DNA of 64,000 nt from NCBI GenBank assembly GCA_033032865.1, contig JAWHQI010000009.1, positions 11,302,001 to 11,366,000 on the forward strand, given 5' to 3'. The DNA is from Dactylorhiza incarnata. Its lineage: Eukaryota; Streptophyta; Magnoliopsida; Asparagales; Orchidaceae. The position numbers were made by a program, and so were the translations under genes. Positions 20,574 to 31,937 of this stretch are shown piece by piece (position 1 is the stretch's first letter; each line of letters starts with the position of its first letter). The notes below the pieces were generated by a model. The model was not told where the DNA came from, searched no databases, and was given only the letters and a program-made list of their open reading frames with translations.

Positions 20574-21337
20574 TGTTAGAGTTGGGGAACACTTCTGGTC
20601 AGGGTTCGTCGAACGGCGTTCGACGAACGGTGAATAGTTCGTCGAACTCCACTTGCGCTTGAAGAACGAAGAAGGGTTCGTCAAACGGCGTTCGACAAAC
20701 AGAGAAGGGTTCGTCGAACTCCTCCTGCGTTCGACGAACGGGTCCTTGCCTCATCGGTTCGTGGAATGGGAGAGGCCTGCGTTCGACGCTCGCATTCGAC
20801 GCTCAATGCCTGCGTTTGACACTTGCGCTCGACGCCTGCGTTCGACGCTCGACGCCTGCGCTCGACGCCTGCGTTCAACGCTCGACGCCTGCGTTCGACG
20901 CTCGACGCCTGCTGTACATGCTGTCTCTGCTGGTTCTGTCTCAGCGGATGTTATTGGACCGTCTCAGCGGATGGTTGGTCTGAGCCCGGTCTGGCGCCCT
21001 ATTTAAAGGGTGCATAACCCTGGTTTAGGGTTAAGGCGATTAAGTCCAAGAGAGTGCAATAGTGTTTTTGCGCAGTGTTCCTTGGCGGTGGTTCCTCTGT
21101 TCTTGTCTGAAGAGGGTTAGGAGAGGTAGGATCGGATTTGATCCTTGTAACCTTGTAAGCTGTAATCCATCTTGGTAAATAGAAAGCAGAGAAGAGGAAG
21201 GGGAGTGGGGACGTAGCCCGGATTGGCGTGAACCTCTGTATATATGTGTGTCTTCTGTGATAGATCTGATTTGCTGTGTTTTCTGTTTTGAATTTTCCTG
21301 TCGAATTTCTCATCTCGGCACCCCCGGTTTCTTTACA
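20574..21337 (+). repeat. Tork-1 3' LTR
   Basis: 764 bp, TGTTAG to TTTACA, preceded by AAGTGGGAGAA as polypurine tract. It differs from the 5' LTR by many substitutions and by repeat-unit number in the GTCGA array. It contains TTCGTCGA-N7-TCGACGAA at 20605-20627. Confidence 0.95.
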
Positions 21338-21342
21338 TTGTA

Positions 21343-21807
21343 GGCATATCAGACCGCATACAAAACACCAATAGGTCTAACCCCATATCGTCTAGTTTAT
21401 GGAAGTGTCATCTACCATTAGAATTAGAGCACCGTGCCTATTGGGCAATTAAGAAAATTATTTTTGAATTTCAAAATGCAAGTAAAAATCGCCTCGTACA
21501 ACTTAATGAAATTGAAGAAATGAGGATGAACGCATATGAAAGTTCCGGAATCTACAAAGAACGAACAAAAAAATGGCACGATCAACGCCTAGTGGAAAAA
21601 CATATCGAACTAGAACAATTAGTCCTACTCTTAAATTCTCGCTTAAAATTATTCTCGGGAAAATTAAAATCTTCTTGGTCAGGTCCATTCAAAGTCAAAG
21701 AAGTTCATCTGTATGGAGCTCTAACCATTTTGAATGAAAAAGATGGTACAACATTCAAAGTAAATGGGCAACGAGTTAAGTTGTATCGAGAGGACGAAAT
21801 CGATTAA
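21343..21807 (+). pseudogene. pol: Athila pol: integrase C-terminal part
   Basis: This continues the integrase interrupted by Tork-1: AYQTAYKTPIGLTPYRLVYG right after the target duplication, a stop in the following stretch, then an open segment from 21520 ending SWSGPFKVKEVHLYGALTI and NGQRVKLYREDEID. This is the usual end of Athila-type integrase (GPFKV and NGQRLK motifs) and ends in a natural-looking TAA. Confidence 0.85.
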
Positions 21808-22402
21808 GTGGTATCTTCCATCACTCTACACTAACATGCATTTCACACTATGTCCTGTTGGGACACGAAATTAGGTGCTTCTTGGAGGCAACCCGAGTTT
21901 GTACTTTATTTTAATAATAAAAAATTATTTCGTATCGTCCATTTTAGGTTAAATTTATGACTATTACATGAATTGGGAATATGTTACAACATAATAAAAA
22001 GAAAGTCATGACTTAATTTCCCATACCAGTTTAGCCTATTACCATTCTGTAAACCGGTTTGCGCATACTTTACTTTATTAGGTTTAAGCCAGTTCATATA
22101 GGTTAATTACACAATTTCATAACGCTATGAAACTTGTTCACCTTGTTATCCCCATCATCCCATTCCTTCTGAAAATCCCAACGGACTGGGCGTAGTGGCA
22201 ACACTATGAGGAATAGCGGCGGCACTGCGAGGAATAGTGGTAGTTCCAAAGCAAGATACAAGCGGTGGCTCTACTCAAGTCCTTCCTTCTTTGGCGTTTA
22301 TTGGAGGCATTTCCCCTTTTTCGGTACCTCCTATATTCCTAGATTTCACCCAAAATTATAATTTTGGTTTTTTTCTTAAATCTCCTCCTCCACCAAGTAG
22401 GT
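21808..22402 (+). other. Athila pol/env-like spacer
   Basis: About 600 bp between pol and the env-like ORF, with no supported gene. It ends in a pyrimidine-rich stretch followed by CCAAGTAG just before the ATG at 22403, which could act as a splice acceptor for a spliced env-like mRNA. Confidence 0.5.
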
Positions 22403-23529
22403 ATGCCCGCAAAACGCAAAGCCAAAGAGATTGCCCATAAAAATTTGCAATTTGTGAATGAGGAAGCCAAGAATCGGTTCAATGCGCTAAAATCCAAATC
22501 GATTATCTACGAGCACGGGTTCGAAATGGAAAAAAGAGAGTGGAGTATGGAATATGTAACCGTGATGGAACAATTGGGATGGAATTCTCTATGTCACCCG
22601 AGAAGGGAATCTATTTTACCATGGTTGTACGAGTTCTGCTCCAACACCAAGTTCCTTCAAGATGACAAAGTTCTTATGCGAGGGAAGGAGGTTGACATTT
22701 TCGCAAATGCCATTAACGCCTATTTCGATTTGGAAATACCCGATCATGATAAGTATGCTCTACTTCAATCAACTACTACCCCGCTGCAGTCGCATCTCAC
22801 ATGTGCCATACCATTGATGCTGACTATGAAGGATTAGTCAAGCGTGTATTTCAGTCCACAGCATTCACAAGGGCAGCCAAGGTATGGTTGTTGTTCATTA
22901 AAGCAAGTTTAATGCCTACGAAGCACTCCAATCAGATTTCTATGGACAGATCATTACTCATCTATGGGATACTTTATAGGGTAAAGATAAGTGTGGGGCA
23001 GTTGATCTCATCCCAAATACAAAAAAAGTGCTCTATGGAAGGGGGTCGACAACTTTGATTTCCTACACTCATCACAGAGTTATACCATTGCCCTGGTATT
23101 CGGGTGGGGGAGAAAGATTTCATCACACCAGTTGGTAACCATATCACTCAAACATTCATCATGATCAACATAAAGGTGTCCACAGAAAGCACTCCAATGA
23201 AAGACGGAAGAAGCGGAAAGTCTTCGGTGTCTTCTAGCAAAAGTAAGCAGGCCGGTTCCATAAGCGAGCAGGAGAAGGTGACTACAATGGAAAATTTAGA
23301 ATATATTAAAGAATATTTATGCCATCAACATGTATACGTCAATGCGTGCCTCGATTTCCTCTCCGCCAACCAAGCCAAATTGCTTAAGATGGCTAAGATA
23401 TCGGTTAACAGCCATGCATTTAAATATCGATCCAGATTTGATGATGAAGGGTATTATTTAAACTCAGATGGCGAGCGAGCCGATTCGACGACATTAGACC
23501 CCGACGACAAGGATGAGGTAGGCGACTAG
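22403..23529 (+). pseudogene. Athila env-like ORF with plant transposon protein domain
   Basis: It starts MPAKRKAKEIAHKNLQF. Three overlapping open segments (22403-22837, 22801-23058, 23104-23529) show one or two frameshifts. The N-terminal 140 residues contain WSMEYVTVMEQLGW and LPWLYEFCSN; the second segment has a KASLMPTKHSNQISMDR motif followed by LLIYGILYRVKISVG, matching the putative plant transposon protein domain common in the Athila ORF downstream of pol. The last segment is Ser/Lys-rich then ends with an acidic tail. I see no convincing signal peptide or transmembrane helix. Placement after integrase is the classic env-like position; function is unproven. Confidence 0.72.
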
Positions 23530-25150
23530 TAAAACAAAAACACTGATTTGCTGTAATTTTTTTTTGTTCTTATATTTTTCCTGTTTTTGGGTTTTGGTTT
23601 GGACTACACATTCTCACTATGGATGATCTGATCTGCTATGGATGCTACTAGTTTAGAATCTAATCTGGGATCTATTATTTTGGACTTTTTTGGATGATAT
23701 TAATGTTGGTAATTATGTGTTATTGATGTTGTTAATCTTAATACTAATCTTGATGCTAATGGACATGACATTGATGACCTGAGATAATCTAGATACTCTT
23801 TACACCAATGTTGCAGCATGGATGCAGAAATATGAAAAAGTTGCTAATGGAAGGCTTTTCAGTCTCTGACTTCAAGGGAGTGTTCTAAACCATTCTCTAT
23901 CTATATTATATCATTCATAAGCCTTTTATCCCTATGAAATTCACGTAATATACTTTGATAGGGCCTCGAAAAGAAATAAGTGTGGCGGTGAAGTAATCTC
24001 CACTGATTGGGTGACAGATAGTCTATTCAATATTAATTTGTGGAGCCTTACACTTATTTCAAGTTATGCAATTTAAATTGATTGGTGGACTTGTCAGTCT
24101 TAATAGTTTAAATTTTTGCTTTTGAAGTTAGTAAGATATGTTAGAGTTCCCTTATGTATCTCATTTATCCACAATATTCCTTAAAAAAATATTTGCTCCC
24201 TATAAAATAATTTTATTAACTTCCAAACATAATGGTGGAAGGGTGAACAAGAATTGAGTCAATGATGTAAGCTGATACATTGAAATTAGGTAGTTAATTG
24301 ATAAAGATGATTAAAGTCATCTTTGGATCAGTTTACACAACACAGACAACAATTGTTTAGATTGTCCATAACCCTTTGAGCTTGAGCCTTATCATTTTGA
24401 TACAATTGACCATGCATAATTTCCCTATATTTTACTAGTTATTTCTTAATAAGTTTTCCAACTTTTGGTGTTTAATAAAAAAGAAAAAAAAATGTATAAG
24501 TGTCATAGTGATATGTGGCCTAAGTATTTGTACACCTACTTGGAATGATCCCAACTATGATCGTAAAACAAAAGAAAAAAATGTATGTGTCATAGTGATA
24601 TGTGACCTAAGTATGTGTACACCTACTTGGATTGATCTCAACTATGGACTAAAAAAATGAAGATTGAGAAATAAACCTCAAAGTATAGAGAGTTATTAAG
24701 AATATTAACTAGGGAAATTTCATCCACTATCAAAATTTATCCATAAGTTCTTTACCAAGCCAAAGTCATTCCTACAGCAAGTCCTTATGATTTCTTTTCA
24801 AATTGAACTACTAAACTCTTATGAAGGCTAAATCAAAGACTCGACTTATTCTTATCCTTTCCAATTGTGAGGAAGTTGAATGAGTTAATTTGTTTGAGAG
24901 TGAACCATTTTAAATAATAACACGCACAACACTAGGAAATCATAATTGAGATTTAACTTTTATCAAACTAATGGATTTGTGCATGTTTGAAGTTTTGACG
25001 ATTGACATGCCCACCAATTATTATTGTGAATCACTTGAGTAAGCCTAGTCATTTATCCTCAAGGGTAAGGTGACTCAAATTTATGTGTTAATAGATATTC
25101 GATCATTCATTTAATTATAATGATTAATCTTTTCTCTGGACTAGCAAAGG
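23530..25150 (+). other. Athila 3' non-coding region
   Basis: About 1.6 kb of AT-rich DNA without ORFs, usual for Athila between env-like ORF and 3' LTR. Two copies of a roughly 60-bp segment (24494-24546 and 24580-24633, containing GTCATAGTGATATGTG and ACACCTACTTGGA) form a short local direct repeat. Confidence 0.6.
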
Positions 25151-25227
25151 TTTTAGTGTGGGGGTGTGATAATTTATCAAAAAGAAGTTATCATAATCCA
25201 TCATTTTGATCAATTTGTCTAATATGT
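25151..25227 (+). repeat. Athila polypurine tract and start of 3' LTR
   Basis: TTTTAGTGTGGGGG (25151-25164) is followed by TGTGATAATTTATC, the probable LTR start. Only about 60 bp remain before Sire-3 at 25228. The last 5 bp (TATGT) are the likely Sire-3 target duplication. Confidence 0.65.
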
Positions 25228-25443
25228 TGAAAGATTATGGGTTTGTCTATAAACTACACATAGAGGGGGGTGATTAGGTATTTTCAGATTTCTTTGCTAT
25301 TTAAGAATTTATCTATTATAACAAACAAGCATCACAGAAAACACAATGATTTATAGTGGTTCCCTACAAGACAATGTGTATAGAGGTAGTCCAATGTCCC
25401 TCCCACATATCTAGCAGTGTGCTAGACTAGGCAACTTCTCCAA

Positions 25444-25630
25444 CTTAGATCTTTTCACTATAATCAGATCATACAACTCAGGTTCACACAGAACCCTACA
25501 AAGCTCAGACTTTACAAGTCCTACAATCTCAGATCTTCAATAAGATCCTACCAAAACTCAGGTTCACTAAGAACCCTACCAACTCAGATCTATCACTAGA
25601 TCCTACCATCTCAGGCTCACAAAGAGCCCT
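25444..25630. repeat. Sire-3 leader hairpin array
   Basis: Tandem units of the form CTCA-stem-loop-stem'-CTAC. Stems include GGTTC/GAACC (25481, 25491), GACTT/AAGTC (25508, 25516), GATCTT/AAGATC (25532, 25542), GGTTC/GAACC (25561, 25571), GATCTA/TAGATC (25587, 25597) and GGCTC/GAGCC (25614, 25624). The frame is constant and the stems vary but stay paired. Confidence 0.85.
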
Positions 25631-25910
25631 ACAAAGTAATACAGAGATGTTGTTATAGAAGAGAACTTTAGAATGAAAGATTTGAATCACAGATCTTCTT
25701 CTTCTTCTTGTAACAATAAGCCCAAAGATCTTATGGATCAATGAACCTTTATTTAGAATCTTCTGTAGACCTTCACAGCACAGCAACAATGAAGTCTTCA
25801 ACTTTTTGTTGATTCCTTTCTTTCTCTTCGGGAAGTATGTGTAAGAATAAAAAACTTGAGAGAATACTGAGCAAGCGTTGCCCTGTAGACAAAATTGTCT
25901 TCTTTTATAT

Positions 25911-25919
25911 GCTCTGCAA
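25911..25919 (-). promoter_or_regulatory. Sire-3 LTR TATA box
   Basis: The minus strand reads TATAAAAGA, between the palindromes and the leader hairpins. Confidence 0.6.
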
Positions 25920-26977
25920 TTTTACATAAAACCCCTTAATGATTATTCCATAATCAATTTCCCGTTTGAAAATGTCTTGTAGAATTGGAAATTCTTTATC
26001 TTAATCACTAGCCTTTCTTGGAACTTGCAGAATATAAAAATAATAAATTTGTTTCTTAAGTACTGTGCAACAGCTATATTCTTTATGGAATATATCATTT
26101 ATTGCTCCTTGATTTGTGTACAAGATAGGCGGCATGCACATTCCCTAAATATTCATTTCCAAGAATGTATGCGCATTAAATGCTACTCTGCAGCTTGTCA
26201 AGATGATATTTCTCCTTCAAGACGATATCGTCTTGATCAGTGTACACGACAGATAACTTTACGAAAAAATCGTCGACATACTTCCTTCTTCACGACTCTA
26301 CTTGATATCTCAACGGTCTTACTTCTTCTTAACGACATCGTCGAGATGTTACTTTGAAAAAGAATTAGACTTATTCTTCAAGCAGACTGTCTTTGTTCAA
26401 GACGACATCATCTTGATCTTCTTGACGACATCATCGAGATGTTGACTTAGACTTATTCTTCAGGATGAGTGTCTTACTTCAAGACGACATCATCTTGATC
26501 TTCTAGACGACATGAGGTCATCAAACTAATATTTGTTCTTCATGACTCTTCCTTCATGACTTAATGAGTCAAGTCACTTAGCCTTCAAGGTTATACTTCT
26601 TCTTCAAGACGATATCGTCGAAGACATCTTCGCAATATCTACGATAAGATTTCTTTAAGACTCATTCATCGAAATCTGAACTTAGCTTTATACACGACAA
26701 GCTTTTTTCAGCCCTCAAGACGATGTGTCTTTATCAAGACGATATCATCGAAATCATTTTGACGATATGATACTTTTCTCCATGTTTCTTCTGCTGAGTC
26801 TTGAGACGATATTTTACTTAGTTAATTTTCATTACTTTTATCGTCTATACCCTAGTGATGTAACTTAGATGTATCTGTCATAACATGAATTTAAACACAA
26901 CATCAAAAACAACTTAGCTTATCTATACATGTGTTCCTTCTTCAATTCTAGAGACATTGAAGGCATAATACCCAACA

Positions 26978-26992
26978 ATCTCCCCCTATTTG
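26978..26992 (-). other. Sire-3 polypurine tract
   Basis: The minus strand reads AAATAGGGGGAGAT next to the LTR. Another AGGGGGAG lies inside the accessory ORF at 28472-28479. Confidence 0.85.
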
Positions 26993-27379
26993 AAAAAGCC
27001 AGAACTTATAAGTATAGATAGGCCTAACTAACAAATATAATGATTGGCAATAAATTAGGCATTTGATCACTGCATATATTAATTAATAACTGTCCAATAC
27101 ATTAACAATATATATCAGATACAAAAATGTAAAGCATAGAAGTGTGCAAGTGATTTCTAGAATCCTTCTCTTCTTTTCAATCCTTTTGAACATCTTTGCC
27201 TTTTCCAGATGATCCTGCCTTCTTTGATTGCTCAGCATCAGCCTGTTTCTGCTTTTGTCTTTCTAAGTAGTTATAGGGCTTGGGGTGATATTTCAGAGGT
27301 GCATGTGCAGGCACTAAGGTATCTCCCAATTTGATCTTTTTCTAGTAATCCCTTCTTTCAGCTTCACATATTTCATATT
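26993..27379. other. Sire-3 non-coding stretch before PPT
   Basis: About 390 bp. The inner half may be the degraded C-terminal end of the accessory ORF, being Lys/Gln/Asp-coding in the same direction. No firm ORF is seen. Confidence 0.4.
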
Positions 27380-29482
27380 TTAGCTATTCCTCTGAGCCAT
27401 AGAAGGTCCCCCTATCATGCTTTCCCTGCTGATATAGATTCCAAGTGTTTGGGATGATATCCCTTGAGCATGGGCTCCATTATTCAAAATTAGGGATTTT
27501 CTTAACTTCTTCCATTCTCCTCCTCTTAGCTTCTTACTCTTCAGTGTCAACAAAGTGTCCTTTACTTTTCCTGATTTGTCTACTTCCACTTGCAAACACA
27601 TCAACAAAATACACTTGATATCTCTCATGCTCTTAATACTGTTCTGTAGGGCTTCATGAATTGCACTATGAGGAGGTTCTTCAGGGATTGGATGTTGATA
27701 GGCAATCCCATAGTTAATAGGTTTAAGCTCCATAGAGAACCTTACTTCATTTGCTAGCCACATTGCATTGTGTCTTGACATTATCTTCCCCTTTCTGGCT
27801 TCTGAAATTAGTTATTTAGAGAGGGATGCTTGAAAAGCCTGAAGTTGTCTGGCCAGAAGTTGTTCAGATTTTCAATGGCATCCATAAGAGTTCCCTGAGA
27901 TGTCATGACAGCTTATGGAAAGAATTTGAAAGATGATCTTGGGTTACTTGAAACTGGTGCAGTAATGTTTCACCTACATTGTCCACAAGCTCCTGAGATA
28001 CTTGAGTAGAGGAGGATATTCTCTGAAGGATAGTGTTAATGGCATCTTCAAAATCATTAAAGTCACATCTTGATTATGGATGATGGACTGCTGGTTGTCT
28101 CTTAGAGTAAACAATCTATCAAGCACAATGTTGAGTTGTTGTCCAATGAGAAGGGTAGCTTGATTTATGTTGGCTATCTCAGTCCCAGTATTTGCCACAG
28201 CATTTGCAGCAGTCTAATATACATTTGAGTTTTGATGGTTTAGATGATCAATGTCTTCTTGGAGGACATCTATCCTGGCAGAGAGATCATTTTTGTAGCA
28301 TGTAACTACCTGATTCACATAGGCTTCAAAATATTCTCTTTGTCTATTCAATAGACCATCCATTTGTGACATGAAGTCAGATGATGGAACTATGGGAGCT
28401 GTGCTTGGTATAGGATGTGGTTCATCTTGTATTCTTGGAGGTGAAGGCAACATTGTCGATTGACCTGTATGCTCCCCCTCCATTGGTGCAGGGGTTTCTG
28501 AGTGGTGCTCATATTCTTCTCCTTCTGAGAATGTATGCAGTTCATCATTGAGAAAGTCATGTAAGGACTTGTCAGATTGCTCATGTTCTTCAACAGCTGC
28601 ATGACCACTTGGTTCTTTTGCAGGTAGTTGCTCATGAGCTTGATCCATCTCCTCTTGAGTGGTTTCTTCTCTCATAGGCTCTCCCTCAATAGGAGTCAGG
28701 GGTTCCTGAGGAACTTGAGGTAATATGGCAGGGGTCTTTGAGCCTTGAGTAGAAGGTTCAGCTGCATCTTTCTTTGTGAACCTCTTCTCCCACCTGCTCA
28801 CTGTTTTTACATCTATCTTTTTGAGATAGTGTAGAGGAGTTGATTCTGAAGCTTTGAGGAGATGAGGGATTGTATTCTTGAGATATAATGATAGGATTCT
28901 TCCAAATTTTGGAGAATTGATGTGATCTGTAATCATGTGAAACGTCAACTTTCCTCAGTCAGTCCTTTTGTTTAAGATTACCCTGACCATTATCTCAAAC
29001 ATTCCTTTAGAAACTCGATCATGCGAGCCTGTCTTATATAGCAGCACCTTTCCAATAATATATGTCAGTAATTTGCCTTGCCTGTTCATGTGCATTCTCT
29101 GCAAGCTGCCATAGGGTTTGGTTTCAAAACCGCACCATTTCAATCCTTCATAGACATCTGCATCTGTGATGTCTTCTTCTGTCTCATCCTTTACAAAAGC
29201 AGATAGTTTTAGGATTTGGGATAGGCTTTCAGCAGTCACTTGAATTTGTTACCCAACCACAACAGTGCGTATTTCCTTTTCAGATTTGTGAAATTTGGCA
29301 TTTTCATAGAATGCCGAGATGACTGAATGGTAGAGACGAGTTGGCTCAGTGAGGATGTACTCCAACTCAGATACATACAGCAGGGTTATGAACATATCTA
29401 GATCCTCTTCAGACTTCTCAAAGCCGCCTTGCAAAAGTTCTCCACCGGAAGGGATTTTCTCATCATTCTTTTTCGGCGCCAT
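27380..29482 (-). pseudogene. Sire-3 accessory ORF2, env-like position
   Basis: It starts at the ATG complement 29480-29482 (MAPKKNDEKIPSG). Segments: 29482-29249, 29239-28955, 28948-28214, 28198-27974 and 27781-27380. The second has RQGKLLTYIIGKVLLYKTGSHD, the third opens with FGRILSLYLKNTIPHLLK, closely related to the same parts of Sire-4 ORF2. Then comes a Glu/Pro/His-rich acidic region, a coiled-coil-like part and a charged C-terminus. An AGGGGGAG copy is read as EGE. The domain is that of the putative plant transposon protein family; the role is unknown. Stops and frameshifts make it dead. Confidence 0.65.
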
Positions 29483-30025
29483 TCTGTTAGCAGAGAGTTG
29501 TAGGAAGGAAGAAGATGAGAGAAGGATTCTATGGTTTAGTGTGTGCGTGATTTCTAGGCTTACACAATGTCTAATATAATAGAGTAATGCATTGGGAAGG
29601 CAAAGAGGCGCGCACCTATTCAAATCTTCCTGTATTGTTTTGAGAATCCCGTAATTGCGGCGCACTTATGATAGTGTCGTATTTGGTGATGTCATTGTGT
29701 CGGTCTGGATTGAGCTTTCTCGTCGAGTGTGTCATTGAAATGTCTTTACTCTTGTCGTCAATACATGGATGTTGTCATCTAGACTTCATCAATGCCGTCG
29801 TTATCAATTAAGATAATATTCTTTGTGAAGTTGTTTTCCTCTAGAAGACTTTAAGTTATGCCTTCTGGTGTTCCTGTCTTCAAAAATTAATATTGTCATA
29901 TCACTTTTAGGTGGACCTTGTGAGATCCAGCCCATTATCAAAATATTTCACACTTACCAAAAGGGGATATAATAGATTCAACATGCCTAATTTTAAGAAC
30001 TTAACATGCCCAATTAAATTTTGAA
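29483..30025. other. Sire-3 pol/ORF2 junction
   Basis: About 540 bp with no ORF. The part 29640-29800 has clustered GTCGT/GACGA-type CpG motifs like the U3 motifs of its own LTR, the same location in which Sire-2 and Sire-5 hold their palindromes. Confidence 0.5.
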
Positions 30026-30469
30026 TTAATTGAACTTAGACTCATCAAGGGGCTTAGTGAAAATATCAGCTATCTGCCTCTCTGTATTAACATACTCAAG
30101 GCAGATGTCCTCCTTTTCTACATGTTCCCTAATTAAATGATATCTAATTTCAATATGCTTTGTTTTACTATGTGCCACGGGATTTTTGGCAATAGAAATG
30201 TCACTGGAGAAATCACAAAAGAGAGGTGTTTTCTTGATGTGCAAATTGTAATCCCAAATTGGTGTTGAATCCATAGGAGTTGAGCGCAACAACTACCAGC
30301 TGAAATGTATTTTGATTCAGCTGTGGAGATAGCAATGCTGTTTTGCTTTTTACAACTCCAGGACACAAGCCTTCTCCCCAGGAACTGACAAGTTCCTGAA
30401 GTACTTTTTCTGTCCTCTTTGCACCCAGCAAAGACTGCATCAGAAAATCCACACAGCTAAAAATCATCT
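30026..30469 (-). pseudogene. pol: Sire-3 pol: RNase H C-terminal part
   Basis: The minus strand in two frames gives LVSSWGEG-type sequence, then SWSCKKQNSIAISTAESKYISAGSCC with the Glu of the RNase H centre, then the terminal HIEIRYHLIREHVEKEDICLEYVN and FTKPLDESKF. It continues the RT/RNase H ORF at 42341-43122; Sire-4 sits exactly between. Confidence 0.88.
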
Positions 30470-31922
30470 TGAAAGTCTTTATTTAAGGGTAGCTAATTAC
30501 CTAGAGGGGGGGTGAATAGGTTATTTTAAATTCTATTTAAGTTCTTGATCAAATCCTAAGTGTATGTGAGTTATAATCAGAGCTTTCAAGAAACAATCAC
30601 AAACACACAGAATTTTATAGTGGTTCCCCTATCTAGGATAATCCACATTCCCCCTTCTCCCCTCTAGCAGTGTGCCAGATAGGGCTTATATCTCCTCCAG
30701 ATCTCAGACCACAAAAAGGTCTTACGGCTAAGATCTCAACAGATCTTACAGTCTCAGATCTCAATAGATCCTACAGTCTCAGATCTCAACAGATCCTACA
30801 ATCTCAGATCTCAACAGATCCTAGCTCAGCCTTTATAACAACAGGCCTACACTCAGATCCACCCTTGGATCCTACAACTCAGATCATAAAAGATCCTACA
30901 GATCAGATCTTCAAAGGATCCTACAGAAATTGAACATGGATTGTAATATCACCAGACTCAAGTTCTTCAATGCATAGAGCCTTTTATTCCATCTGAATGA
31001 TCAGACAGAGTTCTCCAACAGATCAGCAACAGCAAAAATCATCTTCTTGAATCGCACCGGCTGTGATGACTATTGTTCTTGAGGAAGATAATATCTTCCT
31101 CCTTGACCTTCTTTCTTTAGAAAATGTCAGCATCAGATTGCTGAATTGATATCTTCAAAACAAAATGATTCCGAAGGAAGAGAAGATTTCTTCTGATTCT
31201 TCTTGGGAGAGCCTCTGATTTGCAGAGTGAAAACTGTTCTTCTCTTCAATGGAAACCTTTCGTTTGTATCCTTGATTGCAACGACAATATCTCTAGAATA
31301 GGAAATGAATGCCAGCCGCAGATCTTGATGAGTTTCCTGGATATTCTTCCTTGGACACTTCCTCAAATTGCGCCTTTGAAAGATGGAGAAGATAATGGGT
31401 AGAATTGTATCTGAATTACAGATCATGCCTTCTATTTATAACCTGCAATCCGTGTCATCTGATACGCTCCTCCATGTCAGCATGACGTCAGATCCTCAAT
31501 GGTCTTCAGTGACTTTAGTATTTGACAAGGCGTCGAGACATGGTCGTCGTCTCGACGTGGCTTAACTTGCTGTAGATATACGGTAGCACAATCCATTACT
31601 TAGAGCATTTCAGGAAGAGTGCGTTGATTAATGTGTAACTCAGACGACGCTTTTTATTCCACGGTGTCGAGTAATGTTCCTTGGTTCGATGCTTTCTTAT
31701 TCTATGGCGTCGAGTGATGTTCCTTAATTCGACGCTTTCGAGTCACAGGCGTCGAGCGATGTGTAGTGTCTCGACGCTTGTGGACTTAGATGAACTCATT
31801 TAGCTTGACCTGATCTCCTGCATAATGATTCTAGATAATATATCAAATACATTGTGAGGTATATCTTTGATTTAGGAATGGACTTCTCCAAATCTAGGAC
31901 ATTGTGGGCAATGATCCCAACA
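30470..31922 (-). repeat. Sire-4 left LTR (3' LTR)
   Basis: 1453 bp, TGAAAG to CCCAACA. It holds CGA-N15-TCG palindromes at 31663-31692, 31706-31735 and 31748-31777, a TATA box (31432-31440, minus) and a leader hairpin array (about 30695-30925). Confidence 0.95.
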
Positions 31923-31937
31923 ATCTCCCCCTATTTG
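31923..31937 (-). other. Sire-4 polypurine tract
   Basis: The minus strand reads AAATAGGGGGAGAT adjacent to the LTR. Extra AGGGGGAG copies occur at 32863-32870, 33669-33676 and 33687-33694 within ORF2. Confidence 0.88.

Larger units (their letters stand above)
15694..21337 (+). mobile_element. Tork-1: TNT1-like Ty1/copia element, complete but broken
   Basis: 5644 bp with LTRs at both ends (15694-16444 and 20574-21337), PBS, gag, protease, integrase, RT, RNase H and a short purine-rich tract before the 3' LTR. Target duplication TTGTA is seen on both sides (15689-15693 and 21338-21342), and removing the element rejoins the Athila integrase reading frame. Domain order (integrase before RT) marks it as copia; gag and integrase resemble the Tork/TNT1 group. 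Confidence 0.95.
13857..25227 (+). mobile_element. Athila-type Ty3/gypsy element, outermost of the nest
   Basis: Only the 3' half is visible. Sire-2 cuts it in the RT domain at 13857, Tork-1 splits it between 15693 and 21338, and Sire-3 cuts its 3' LTR at 25228. Order of parts: RT, RNase H, integrase, env-like ORF, a long 3' non-coding region, a polypurine tract and 60 bp of LTR. The GYNQI and FMDDF RT motifs, the integrase C-terminus (NGQRVKLYREDE) and an ORF downstream of pol are typical of Athila. Its 5' half and 3' end must lie outside the window. Confidence 0.88.
25228..26977 (-). repeat. Sire-3 3' LTR
   Basis: About 1750 bp, TGAAAG to CCCAACA, left boundary set by comparison with Sire-4. 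Minus-strand order: AAGACGA-N2-TCGTCTT type palindromes (26210-26770), TATA box (25911-25919), leader with seven tandem hairpins (25444-25630), then GAGGGGGG near the end. Confidence 0.85.

Noticed and set aside
23530..25150. A host gene or tRNA in the Athila 3' region
   Set aside because: No ORF, splice pattern or cloverleaf could be supported; an AT-rich non-coding region is normal here.
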